64,000 nt of DNA from Thermoguttaceae bacterium (lineage in GTDB: Bacteria > Planctomycetota > Planctomycetia > Pirellulales > Thermoguttaceae): positions 1 to 64,000 of the forward strand of contig JAFRAC010000015.1 of the NCBI GenBank assembly GCA_017405595.1, read 5' to 3'. Within the stretch, counting starts at the first letter, position 1. Every line of letters begins with the position of its first letter. The notes beneath the pieces are model-generated. The model made no database searches. It saw nothing but the letters and a program-made list of their open reading frames with translations, and was not told where the DNA came from. Below, piece after piece: positions 42,650 through 51,177 of the stretch. A program made the translations under genes and the position numbers.

Positions 42650-43231
42650 TTACGCGAACCGCTCTTTGACGAGCGCCTCGGCCTCGGCGAGCCATTGGGC
42701 ACGCTCGTCGGGAGAGCTCATGATGACCGACTCGAAATTGCGGCGGCCGAAAGTCTTGCTGCCGACCAGACCGAAGACGATCGTCTTCCAGAAATTCTCG
42801 AGCGGATCGTGGTAGACTTCCAGCTCGACGTCGCGGGGAGTGTTCGAGGTGGTAAAGACCTGGACAGCTTTATCGGTGAAGTTCGAGATCACGCCGTCGG
42901 GAGAAAAGCTGTAGGCGAACCCGGCCCGAAAGACGCGGTCGATCCACCCTTTGAGGATCGCCGGAGGCGTTCCCCACCAATTCGGGTGAACGAAGACGAA
43001 CCCGCCCGCTTCCCGGACAAGGCGGATTTCGTTCCGGACCGGCGCCGGAAGCTCTTCAATCGGAAGTTTTTCCTCGCCGAGGGGCATGACCGGATCGAAC
43101 TTTTCGGCGTAAAGATCGCGCAGAACCGGCTCGTGCCCAAGCGCTTCCAGCGTGCGGCAAGCCGTCTCGGCAATCGCCCGGTTAAAACTTCCTCCCGGAT
43201 CGGGGTGCCCTAAAATCACCAAAACCTTCAT
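42650..43231 (-). CDS. Flavodoxin-fold NAD(P)H oxidoreductase (quinone reductase/KefF-MdaB type)
   Basis: A 193-residue protein with the flavodoxin-like fold of NAD(P)H:quinone reductases. MKVLVILGHPDPGGSFNRAIAE is the FMN phosphate-binding start, FVFVHPNWWGTPPAILKGWIDRVF the conserved core, and GSKTFGRRNFE lies near the C-terminus. These enzymes reduce quinones by two electrons, protecting against oxidative stress. Stands alone. Confidence 0.85.
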   Translation of the reverse strand: MKVLVILGHPDPGGSFNRAIAETACRTLEALGHEPVLRDLYAEKFDPVMPLGEEKLPIEELPAPVRNEIRLVREAGGFVFVHPNWWGTPPAILKGWIDRVFRAGFAYSFSPDGVISNFTDKAVQVFTTSNTPRDVELEVYHDPLENFWKTIVFGLVGSKTFGRRNFESVIMSSPDERAQWLAEAEALVKERFA

Positions 43232-43596
43232 TGAGTCTCTCCACTGTTCGGCAACATTTCTCCCCCCCGGCCCTTCCGCTCATTTTACCCGCCCGGCGGC
43301 GAAAGTCCAGCTTCGGCGGCAGGCCGTCCCGCCGCGGCCAATCCCCTTTTTGAAAAATTTTTCGGGAAATTCCCCCTTCCGCATCGTAGTCATTTCCGTG
43401 GGAGCCATCCTTGGGAACTAACCTCCTTCCCAAAATCCCGCAAAGTTCGAGCGGCCGTCTTCGGTAAAACGTGGTTTTGCGACTTTTCGCGTTTTGACGG
43501 AGCGGCCAATCGAACTTTTTTTATGACATAAGGTATAGTTGGGTATCGAAAGCAACCGTTCCGTTCAGAGCCGCCCCAGGCGCGGCGCCGCGACCA
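43232..43596. other. 365-bp intergenic gap with inverted repeats
   Basis: Between divergent genes. Visible structures: palindrome GAAAAATTTTTC (43352-43363), TTGGGAA/TTCCCAA arms (43411-43417 and 43427-43433), and a looser inverted repeat around CGTC..AAAACG and CGTTTTGACG (about 43455-43500). A TATAGT at 43534-43539 may be the -10 of the gene at 43597. I see no ORF or RNA gene. Confidence 0.35.
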
Positions 43597-45126
43597 ATGC
43601 AGAAGATTGAACAAGTTTTTATTCCCGTCACCGCACGCAAGGGAGGACGCATCCCGACCGCGCGGAGCGCCGGAATCCTTCCGATCGATCTCGAAGAGAT
43701 CCTCGCATCGGCCGACGCGTTCTGTGTGCCCGAAAGCGGCCGCTTCGACCTGCTCAACCTCTTTTTTCACTATCTGCCGAGCGGAGCCTGCACCATCGGG
43801 CGGCTCGTCCCCGCGCTGGACAGGGACGGGACGCAGAACCGCCTCCTCGGCTCGTTCTGCCTGCAGTATATGATTGTCTCTCCCGAGACGTTTCTCCGTT
43901 TCGGAAACAACCCGGTCTTTCTCTATCAGGCCATCCTCTCGCACGGACTCCTGCCGGCGGCGGTCAAAGGGGGGGAAAGGCTCGAGCCGATCTATCTCGA
44001 CCGGTCCCGAAAGTGGTTTGATATCCCGCTGCTGCGCGGCATGGCGGCTTACCCGGGCGCCGAAGTCATGGCGAAACTGGCGGATACCGTCCTGCACTCA
44101 CTCCGCGCCATCGTCACGGGGGGACCGCAGTCGCTCTATGTGCTTTCGGCCCTCTTTAACCTCTTTCCGATCCGGTTCCGGCCGGAAATCACTTTCACCT
44201 CCGGCGTCTTTTTCGAGCCAAGCCGCTATTTTCGCGTCGTCGGCTTTACCGGCAAGAACCGGCCCGCCCCCGAATCCGACCTCTTCTGTCCGGCGCCCTT
44301 TCTCGACCTCGACCAAATGCTGAACAGCGGGAAACTCCCGCCGCCGGCGCACGGCTGGCAATCCTTCGTTCAGGAAGTGCTCGAATCGGGCCGGTTTGAC
44401 TTCTTTCAAACCCGCCTGATCAACCTCGACCACGATTACGCCCAGGAGATGGAATCCGAGGTTCCCGACGTTCCGAGCGCGGACGAGCTGGACGATCTCG
44501 GCCGGCGCTGGCTCCTCGAGATGAACGATTCCGAAATCGGAATGCCCCGGAAATTCCCGGCCGATCCGGATTCGGAGGCCGGCCGGTCCGACCCCGAAAG
44601 CCGCAAACCGGAAGGGGGCAAAATCTTCCGGCTCCGGCGGTCCGCCGAACCGGTCGGGCCGCCGCCGAAAATCTCGGAAAAGCTGCGCCGATGGCTCCTG
44701 AACGACAATCCGCAGGAAGGGGCCTATTTTTTCCGGGACAAGCTCCCGAAATCCCCCCGGCTCGAGTCGCCGCTGATCCTCCGGTCGGGGCGAACCCCCC
44801 TCTTTTCCCCCTTCCAGCGCCTTCTAGCCGAATACCCCGGCGAGGAAGAGCAGCTCCGCCTCCTCGACAGGATGGTCGCCTCGGTTCTGAGCGGCGACGA
44901 CGAAGCGTTCGACCGGCTCAGCCGCTTTTGGCGCGACTGGCTCGGCGAGACCGACGAAGACCATAAATGGCGCATCTGTGAAGAGTACACTCATTTCGTC
45001 CAAATCTATATCACCGAAGGGAGCGACGATTCCGACCTCGCAAACCGGAACCTGGCCGCACTCGATCTGCTGAACCTCTTTCTCAACGAAGGGGAAGCCG
45101 CTGAATTTTCGTTTGACGCCGATTAG
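43597..45126 (+). CDS. GAP1-like protein (GTPase-associated protein 1 N-terminal type), tentative
   Basis: A 509-residue soluble protein without signal peptide. The N-terminal 120 residues (IEQVFIPVTARKGGRIPTAR, then GRLVPALDRDGTQNRLLGSF and CLQYMIVSPETFLRFGNNPV) resemble the GTPase-associated protein 1 N-terminal domain of planctomycetes and actinobacteria, where an 'EQxxY...GL...' start and 'D..GR.N..aH..v' are conserved. The middle has an acidic/basic linker (about 295-360) and the C-terminus is alpha-helical. GAP1 proteins are associated with GTPase and membrane/conflict loci, mechanism unknown. A membrane-anchored protease gene follows after 118 bp. Family call rests on remembered pattern, not a search. 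Confidence 0.4.
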   Translation: MQKIEQVFIPVTARKGGRIPTARSAGILPIDLEEILASADAFCVPESGRFDLLNLFFHYLPSGACTIGRLVPALDRDGTQNRLLGSFCLQYMIVSPETFLRFGNNPVFLYQAILSHGLLPAAVKGGERLEPIYLDRSRKWFDIPLLRGMAAYPGAEVMAKLADTVLHSLRAIVTGGPQSLYVLSALFNLFPIRFRPEITFTSGVFFEPSRYFRVVGFTGKNRPAPESDLFCPAPFLDLDQMLNSGKLPPPAHGWQSFVQEVLESGRFDFFQTRLINLDHDYAQEMESEVPDVPSADELDDLGRRWLLEMNDSEIGMPRKFPADPDSEAGRSDPESRKPEGGKIFRLRRSAEPVGPPPKISEKLRRWLLNDNPQEGAYFFRDKLPKSPRLESPLILRSGRTPLFSPFQRLLAEYPGEEEQLRLLDRMVASVLSGDDEAFDRLSRFWRDWLGETDEDHKWRICEEYTHFVQIYITEGSDDSDLANRNLAALDLLNLFLNEGEAAEFSFDAD

Positions 45127-45244
45127 ATGAATTAGGCCGACTCTGCCGTCTTCAAAAAAGTTCCTTGAACCTCTCCTTTTTTGAGCCGAAACTACTAGAA
45201 GGTATCGATACTGAGAGTTCCGGAATTTAGACTGTGGAGGGACG

Positions 45245-46873
45245 ATGAATCCCCTAAGCTCCCCGCGAAAATGGTTCTGCTGTTGCCGGGCGGGGAAGCT
45301 CTCTTTCCATTTCGACGCTGTTCTAACCGATACAACCGATACCGCCGGAACCCTCGTTTCCTCTTTTTTCCTCTTCGCCGCGATTCTTTTCCCCTTCATC
45401 GTCTGCGTTTCCCCCGCCTCAGGGGAAAGCGCCCCGGCCCAGACGCCGCGGGAAGGGACTCCGATTTCCACCCAGGCGATCGACCCGTTCCAGTCGATCT
45501 ATCCGGCCGCGGCGAAAATCGTCGGCCAGGGGGAATCGCACGAGTCGAAAGAGGCGCAGTACCAGTCGGTCTTCTTCGGTTCGGGTTGCTACGTGGCCGA
45601 AGTGGGCGAGTTCGGCATCGTGCTGACGAACTGGCACGTTGTCAGTGAAGCGGCGGGCCCCCTTCTGGTCAAGTTCAGCCGGTTCGAAACGCCCGGCACC
45701 GTCATCATGGCCGACACGGTTTGGGACATTGCCGCCATCGTCATCTACCGCCCGCCGTTTCTGCCCTTCCCCATCTCCCTGGAAGTTCCCCAGCTGGGCG
45801 ACGAGCTCTGGGTCGCGGGATTCGGCCAGCAGTCCGACCTGAGCGGCTACCAGGTTTCCTCGGGGCCGGTTCTGGGGTACGGCCGGCCGAACGAGTCGAG
45901 CGACGAGGAAGGCGTTTCGAAATGGCGCGGGGGCCCCGACTCGAAAGCCACGCTCCCCTGCGAGACGATCCAGATCGGCACCGGTGTCCGCTACGGCGAC
46001 TCGGGCGGGCCGATCATCAACAAGTACGGCGAACTGGCGGGGATTCTCTGGGGCTCGGACGGGCATCTGGCCATGGGAACGTTCTGTCTCCGGCTGCAGG
46101 CTTTCCTGACCCAGGCGCAGTTCCAGCTGATGCACTACCGCTATTCCGCCGCCGAATTCTTCGCCCGCGCCGCCCAAAAGGAAATCCCGCTGCGGAAAAT
46201 CGCGATGCCGTCGGTTCCGGCGCAGAGCGCGCTCCGCTCGTCGGGGATCTTCCCGATCTCGTCGGAACCCGTTTACACGGCCTCCTCGAAGATCGCCCCG
46301 GTAAAAGACGTTCCGGCGTTCTACAAGCCCGCGACCGTCACCGATATCGACGGCGCAAAAAGTTCCACCCCGCCGAAAGAGTTCCTCCGGATTCAGGCCG
46401 ACTACAAGAACGCCCATAAGGACGGGTTTACCCTGCCCCCCTATCCGGCGGTCTTCTCGCCCACGCTGGCGGCCCAGCGCAAGGCGATCGGACGCAGCCA
46501 TCCCGAGGTCTACGCCGACGCCCGGTTCGCCGGATCGAAGCAAAAAGGGGAACCTTCGGCCGAAATTCAGGCAACTGGTGCCACAAATGTGGCAATAGCC
46601 TCGACAAATCCGAGAAAATCTGTAGAATACAGGACAGCCGGAGGAGGCGAGTCCGCTTACCGGAACGCCGGGCTCGAAAAGGCATCTCCGAACCCGAAGA
46701 TGGCCGCGCAGACGGTCGCCGACGAAACCGCCGAAAAAGAGAAATGGTGGAAGAAGGTTCCGGGATTCCCGCAGATCACGCTCAGCACCGTCCAGTCGAT
46801 CGCCGCGATTGTACTGATTCTTTTCCTCTTCGTGAACTCGCTCCGCCTCCTGTCCGTAGCTTCGGAAAACTAG
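45245..46873 (+). CDS. Membrane-anchored trypsin-like serine protease
   Basis: A 542-residue protein. An N-terminal hydrophobic segment (about 37-60, LVSSFFLFAAILFPFIVCVS) acts as signal/anchor. The chymotrypsin-fold catalytic triad is visible: His in VLTNWHVV, Asp in VWDIAAIVIY, Ser in RYGDSGGPIIN, and the oxyanion surroundings are intact. A long Pro/Ser/Lys-rich linker (about 330-500) precedes a C-terminal transmembrane helix (TVQSIAAIVLILFLFVNSLRL). There is no PDZ domain, unlike DegP. It may process or sense envelope proteins together with the adjacent GAP1-like protein; that link is inferred. The AddB-like gene follows after 31 bp. Confidence 0.83.
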   Translation: MNPLSSPRKWFCCCRAGKLSFHFDAVLTDTTDTAGTLVSSFFLFAAILFPFIVCVSPASGESAPAQTPREGTPISTQAIDPFQSIYPAAAKIVGQGESHESKEAQYQSVFFGSGCYVAEVGEFGIVLTNWHVVSEAAGPLLVKFSRFETPGTVIMADTVWDIAAIVIYRPPFLPFPISLEVPQLGDELWVAGFGQQSDLSGYQVSSGPVLGYGRPNESSDEEGVSKWRGGPDSKATLPCETIQIGTGVRYGDSGGPIINKYGELAGILWGSDGHLAMGTFCLRLQAFLTQAQFQLMHYRYSAAEFFARAAQKEIPLRKIAMPSVPAQSALRSSGIFPISSEPVYTASSKIAPVKDVPAFYKPATVTDIDGAKSSTPPKEFLRIQADYKNAHKDGFTLPPYPAVFSPTLAAQRKAIGRSHPEVYADARFAGSKQKGEPSAEIQATGATNVAIASTNPRKSVEYRTAGGGESAYRNAGLEKASPNPKMAAQTVADETAEKEKWWKKVPGFPQITLSTVQSIAAIVLILFLFVNSLRLLSVASEN

Positions 46874-46904
46874 AACAAGAGCCGCTCTGCCGCCGGAGGT
46901 TTTC

Positions 46905-49900
46905 GTGGACCGTATTTTCATTGACTGGGAGCTCCCGTTTATCCGGAGCGCCGTTTGCAGGATTCTCGCAGACAACTGCCTGAACGCCATTGTTTCGCGC
47001 AAACTGGACCTTTCCCCGTTTCTCTTCGTCTTCCCCTCGGGTCTGGCGAAACGCCGTTTCGAAGAGATTCTCGCGCGGGAAGTCCGGAATCGGATCGATG
47101 ACGGCAGTCTCGACCCCGAATGGTTCCCTCCCGCCGCCGTGACGGTCGGAGCGTTCCCCGAACAGCTTTACATCCCCTCGCGACCCTTTGCAGGCCGGGC
47201 GGCCGAACTGCTGTTCTGGCGCGAAGCGCTCCGAAAGGAAAACGCCGACACTCTTTTCCCGAATTTTCCGAAAGGGGATTTCGCGGGGGAGATCCAGTAC
47301 GCGCGTCTCGTTTCCAGGCTTTATCACCAGGTCGCTTCGGAAGGGCTCGATTTCGCCTCGCCGCGTAAAAACGTCGCGCAGAAAAAGATTTCTCAGGAAG
47401 TTCTCCGATGGCAGATCCTCTGCAACGTCCAGAAAGAGTTCCGCAGTCTCCTCGAACAGCACGGACTCTGCGAAAGGCAGACCGAACGGCAGAGAGCGGA
47501 ACAAAACAGCGAAATCCGTTCCGACAAGACGATCGTCCTTTTCGGCACCGCCGACCTGAACCGGCTGCAGAAAGATATCCTCAAGAAGCTCGCCGCAAAT
47601 GAGGGACAAATCGTCTCCTTCATACAGGCGCCCGAATCGAAAAAAGATGATTTCGACGAATTCGGTTCGATCCTTCCCGAAAAGTGGAAAGACGAACCGA
47701 TCGGCATTCCCGACGAGGTCCTGGTGCAGACAGCCGACCCCGCACGGGAAGGGGAAATCGCCGCGCGTTTTACCGACCTCTTTCTGGCAGACGCCGAAGA
47801 AGAACCCGCCGGACACCTGCCGGTTTCGATCGCACTGCTCGACCCTGAAACACGTCCGTACCTCGCCGGCGCGCTGACCCGGCTGGGGATCCCCTTCCAT
47901 TTCGGAGAGGGAAAACCGTTCGCCGAGAACCGGGTCGCGCTCCTTTTGCGCTGCACCGCCGATTATCTGCGGAGTCAGTCTTACGAGGATTTCGCCGAAT
48001 GGATCCGTCATCCCGACGTCGAAACCGCGATCCGCCGGGGGGATTTCGGGCTTGCCAAGGCGGACTGGCTGACCGATCTCGACCAATACCAAAACAAATA
48101 TGTGCCGATGGAAATCCGGATCGATTCCGGCATCAAGGCAGGCAAAGATTCCCCAGCGCTCCCGAAACTCCTCGAGGCCGCAAAGGCGCTTCTCGCCCCC
48201 CTTTGGGCCGGTTCCGGCGGCGGAACCGGGCCGGGTGCCGAACAAACCCATTCGGCTCCGGCGCCGCTCGCCGATTTCCCGCGGAGAACCGCCGATTTCC
48301 TGGCGCAGTTCTACCCCCAGCCCGAGCCGGCGTCCGGCGAACCTTCCCCGTTCGACGAAAAAACCGGCAATCAGATCGACGAAGGGCTCAAAATCGTTTA
48401 CGCGGCCCTTGACGACCTTTGCGACGCGGCCGACGGTCCCGGCATCACCCTGACCGCCGACCAGGCGCTCGATTTCATTTTACGGTGTTCGTCGGGAGAG
48501 GTCCGCGACGAACCGGGAAAAGGCGAAACGGTCGACATCCACGGCTGGCTCGACGCGCGTTTCGACGAGAACCGGGGGATGATTCTGGCCGGGTTCAACG
48601 AGGGGATCATTCCCGAAACAGAAACAAGTGACCCGTTCCTCCCCGACACGGTACGTCACGAACTGGAGATCGAGGACAACCAGCGGCGGTATGCCCGCGA
48701 CGCCTATTTTCTGACGGCGATCCTTCAGGCTTACTGCAACACTCGGGAAAAGAAGCAGCTTCGGATCCTCTTCGCGCGGACCTCTTCCGAAAAGGATCCG
48801 CTCCTTCCGAGCCGGCTCCTTCTATCGGACCAAAACGAGACCGTTGTCGCCGAGCGGGTCAGCCGGTTTTTCGGCGATACCCCGGCCTTTCCGGAAGAGC
48901 TGCGCCAGGCGGCGGAAAAGGCGCTCGCGAAAGGAGCGCCCGCACCCGCCGTTCCCGCCGCCAAAAACACCGCCGGCCCCGATCCTTTCGCCCTTCCCTC
49001 TTTCAGGATGACCGGCCCGCTTCCGGAAACGATGCACGCCACCGAGTTTTCCTCTTTCATTAAATCGCCGTATACCTATTTCCTGGAGAAGAAACTCGGG
49101 ATCCGCGCGCTGGACGACGACAGCACGGAACTTAACAGCTTCTCTTTCGGCACCATAACCCACGGCATTCTCTGCGACTTCGCGCAGGATAAAACGATCA
49201 GGGACTCGGCCGACGAGGGAAAGATCAAGGACTATCTCTCCCAAAAGCTCGGCGAGAAGCTCCGTCGTTATAAGAAGGAGCACCATTCGGCCGGAACGGT
49301 TCTGCTCCAGCTGAAACTGATCGAGCGGCGCCTGCACAGTTTTGCCCGCTGGCAGGCGGCATGGCGCAAAGCGGGAAACGAGATTAGATACGCCGAAGCT
49401 GGACCCAAAGAGGGAGCCGAAATCAGCCTACCCGGAAACGCGCCCTATCTTCCCCCCGAATTCGAGCCGTTCACACTCATCGGCCGGATCGACCGGATCG
49501 ACTACAACCCGGAACTGGACCGGTGGTTTGTCTTCGATTACAAGACGCTTGACAAATCCGATATTAAGGGGAACGACAGCAACAATACCAGGCTGGATCT
49601 GTTCGGGAATCTCGCCGATCCGAAATCGGGTCCCGACGGTGCCCTTCTGAACACCGACCCCAACAACATTGTTCAGGAGGAACACTGCGATCCCAAGACG
49701 GGGATCGCCTGCCCGGTGAAAATCGAGTCGGGCAAGAGGATCTTTTCCCGGAACTCATGGACAAACCTGCAGCTGCCCCTCTACAGGCTCCTTGCCGAAA
49801 AGGTGATTTCGAAAAACGGGGGAGACCTCTTGAGTGATTCCGAACAGGACAAGATCAGTCTGGCTTACATTGTTCTGGGGAAAGACAACCAGGTTAAAGC

Positions 49901-50147
49901 GTATCTGGGAGGATGGAACCGGGACGATATCAGCGACGCCGTTCAAACCGCGCGGTATATCCGCACCGTGATCACGCGCCTTTGGATGGGCGGGATCGAC
50001 CCCGCGGCGCTGATCGACCCTGACTATCTCAGTTACGGCCAGATCTACAAGCCGCCGAAACCTTACTACTCCAAAGACAAGCTCGAACGTGCGCGCGACA
50101 CCCTGCGCGACTTCCCCTACGAACAGGCGCCCCCGGTACGGGAATAA
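46905..50147 (+). CDS. AddB-like PD-(D/E)XK nuclease/degenerate helicase
   Basis: A 1080-residue protein. The N-terminal part has AddB-like features (FVFPSGLAKRRFEEILAREV, VTVGAFPEQLY) but no Walker A, as expected for the inactive helicase half of AddAB. The C-terminal PD-(D/E)XK nuclease starts MHATEFSSFIKSPYTYFLEK, continues GTITHGILCDFA and has the catalytic LIGRIDRIDYNPELDRWFVFDYKT. A GTG start at 46905 is supported by GGAGG at 46895-46899. AddAB resects double-strand breaks; the AddA helicase subunit is not in the window. The iron-sulfur Cys ligands of AddB are not obvious. Confidence 0.8.
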   Translation: MDRIFIDWELPFIRSAVCRILADNCLNAIVSRKLDLSPFLFVFPSGLAKRRFEEILAREVRNRIDDGSLDPEWFPPAAVTVGAFPEQLYIPSRPFAGRAAELLFWREALRKENADTLFPNFPKGDFAGEIQYARLVSRLYHQVASEGLDFASPRKNVAQKKISQEVLRWQILCNVQKEFRSLLEQHGLCERQTERQRAEQNSEIRSDKTIVLFGTADLNRLQKDILKKLAANEGQIVSFIQAPESKKDDFDEFGSILPEKWKDEPIGIPDEVLVQTADPAREGEIAARFTDLFLADAEEEPAGHLPVSIALLDPETRPYLAGALTRLGIPFHFGEGKPFAENRVALLLRCTADYLRSQSYEDFAEWIRHPDVETAIRRGDFGLAKADWLTDLDQYQNKYVPMEIRIDSGIKAGKDSPALPKLLEAAKALLAPLWAGSGGGTGPGAEQTHSAPAPLADFPRRTADFLAQFYPQPEPASGEPSPFDEKTGNQIDEGLKIVYAALDDLCDAADGPGITLTADQALDFILRCSSGEVRDEPGKGETVDIHGWLDARFDENRGMILAGFNEGIIPETETSDPFLPDTVRHELEIEDNQRRYARDAYFLTAILQAYCNTREKKQLRILFARTSSEKDPLLPSRLLLSDQNETVVAERVSRFFGDTPAFPEELRQAAEKALAKGAPAPAVPAAKNTAGPDPFALPSFRMTGPLPETMHATEFSSFIKSPYTYFLEKKLGIRALDDDSTELNSFSFGTITHGILCDFAQDKTIRDSADEGKIKDYLSQKLGEKLRRYKKEHHSAGTVLLQLKLIERRLHSFARWQAAWRKAGNEIRYAEAGPKEGAEISLPGNAPYLPPEFEPFTLIGRIDRIDYNPELDRWFVFDYKTLDKSDIKGNDSNNTRLDLFGNLADPKSGPDGALLNTDPNNIVQEEHCDPKTGIACPVKIESGKRIFSRNSWTNLQLPLYRLLAEKVISKNGGDLLSDSEQDKISLAYIVLGKDNQVKAYLGGWNRDDISDAVQTARYIRTVITRLWMGGIDPAALIDPDYLSYGQIYKPPKPYYSKDKLERARDTLRDFPYEQAPPVRE

Positions 50148-50207
50148 GAGCTATACGAACGGAACACCGTTGTAAGAGGAACAGAGAACGGAGCGGATTG
50201 TCCTTCG

Positions 50208-50236
50208 GTCAATCGAGGGGCAGCCGGGCGGCAAAA
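50208..50236. repeat. Direct repeat copy 1 at the island edge
   Basis: The core GTCAATCGAGGGGCAGCCGG and the following CGGCAAAA recur at 51094-51122 with one mismatch; weaker similarity extends to about 90 bp on both sides (ending CTTGGCACGACC versus CTTGACACGACC). Confidence 0.65.
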
Positions 50237-50267
50237 GTCAATTTGAAAAAGATACTTGGCACGACCT

Positions 50268-50858
50268 TTACAACCCAATCCAAGACACTATCAATCCACA
50301 AAGTCTGACGGCAAATTGAAAGAGCGAATTCAGAAGGCTGGAATGCGAAACCGCATAGCGATAAATGGGAAAAAAACAAAAAATGTTCACAAGAAATAAT
50401 GCAAACAGTAGCGGTAAGGTGAGCCAGAAGACCGGTTTCTCAAAACATTTGATGTTTCTCATCAGAAAAAGCAAAACGGCAGCTGCTCCAATTGGACCAG
50501 CATTGAAACAGCAAAAACCCGCAAGCCACGCTAATAATCCGTTTTCCGTAAAACATATCGAAATACCCATACAGAACAGAAACGGTGTCAGGAGAGCAAT
50601 AGGGATCAATGAGTAATTGAGGATCTTAGCCGCTTTTTTGTTCATCGCAAACATGGCAGACACAGCTATGAGGCCAAGGATACCGGCGGCCGCTATGAAA
50701 ACGATATTTGCATATTTCAAAAATGGAATGACTAAGGGTATCTCGTAGCCATTCTTTATAAGAAATTGGACGAAGAAGCCTATTGAACACCCAACACAAT
50801 AAAGGAAGAGGGAAAGGATGGCAATTGCTTTTGGCTTTAAATTTAAGTTTTTCTGCAT
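50268..50858 (-). CDS. AT-rich island membrane protein A
   Basis: A 196-residue polytopic protein with about six hydrophobic helices. Its second half, NAGPIGAAAVLLFLMRNIK then FEKPVFWLTLPLLFALFLVN and FCFFPIYRY, aligns by eye with protein C (CAGPLGAISGLTFLIINIE, FKKPVAWLGLLPLLFLVLVN, YCFLPVYHY). ATG at 50858 is chosen because AAGAGAG lies 8 bp upstream; longer starts at 50864 and 50885 are possible. Very AT-rich codon use unlike the flanking core genes. No family recognised; transport, immunity or signalling roles are all open. Confidence 0.6.
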   Translation of the reverse strand: MQKNLNLKPKAIAILSLFLYCVGCSIGFFVQFLIKNGYEIPLVIPFLKYANIVFIAAAGILGLIAVSAMFAMNKKAAKILNYSLIPIALLTPFLFCMGISICFTENGLLAWLAGFCCFNAGPIGAAAVLLFLMRNIKCFEKPVFWLTLPLLFALFLVNIFCFFPIYRYAVSHSSLLNSLFQFAVRLCGLIVSWIGL

Positions 50859-50871
50859 AGTCATAACTCTC

Positions 50872-51153
50872 TTACATCTCCACATGATTGAAAAAATATC
50901 TTGTTAAACGATCAATAACTACGAAGTCATCATCCATTTGTTCATGAAGCAGCGATTGAATTTTAAGGTTTTTCGTATCTGTTTCAGTTCCGCCAACCGT
51001 GGCCGCTCCATGGATGTGTGCTAGGTTATATTCATCGTAAATCGAGCCGTTCTCCTCGTATTGATTAAGAGAGAACAGGAGAGTTGCTCTCCAGTCAATC
51101 GAAGGGCAGCCGGGCGGCAAAAAAATTTTGCGAAAGATTCTTGACACGACCAT
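50872..51153 (-). CDS. Short ORF partly made of repeat sequence, probable gene remnant
   Basis: A 93-residue ORF upstream of protein A. Its first 30 residues are encoded by the 51.1-kb direct repeat, while the rest (NGSIYDEYNLAHIHGAATVG...QMDDDFVVIDRLTRYFFNHV) is not recognised and lacks hydrophobic helices. The stop lies within the ribosome binding region of gene A, so translation could be coupled. I consider it the 3' remnant of a larger gene fused to repeat DNA, but a small genuine gene is possible. Confidence 0.3.
   Translation of the reverse strand: MVVSRIFRKIFLPPGCPSIDWRATLLFSLNQYEENGSIYDEYNLAHIHGAATVGGTETDTKNLKIQSLLHEQMDDDFVVIDRLTRYFFNHVEM
51094..51122. repeat. Direct repeat copy 2
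   Basis: Second copy of the repeat at 50208-50236, same orientation, 886 bp away. It is followed by TTTGCGAAAGA (51127-51137), an 11-mer that recurs inverted at 52117-52127 and 52760-52770. Confidence 0.65.
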
Positions 51154-51177
51154 AAAAATGGATGTATTTATACATAC

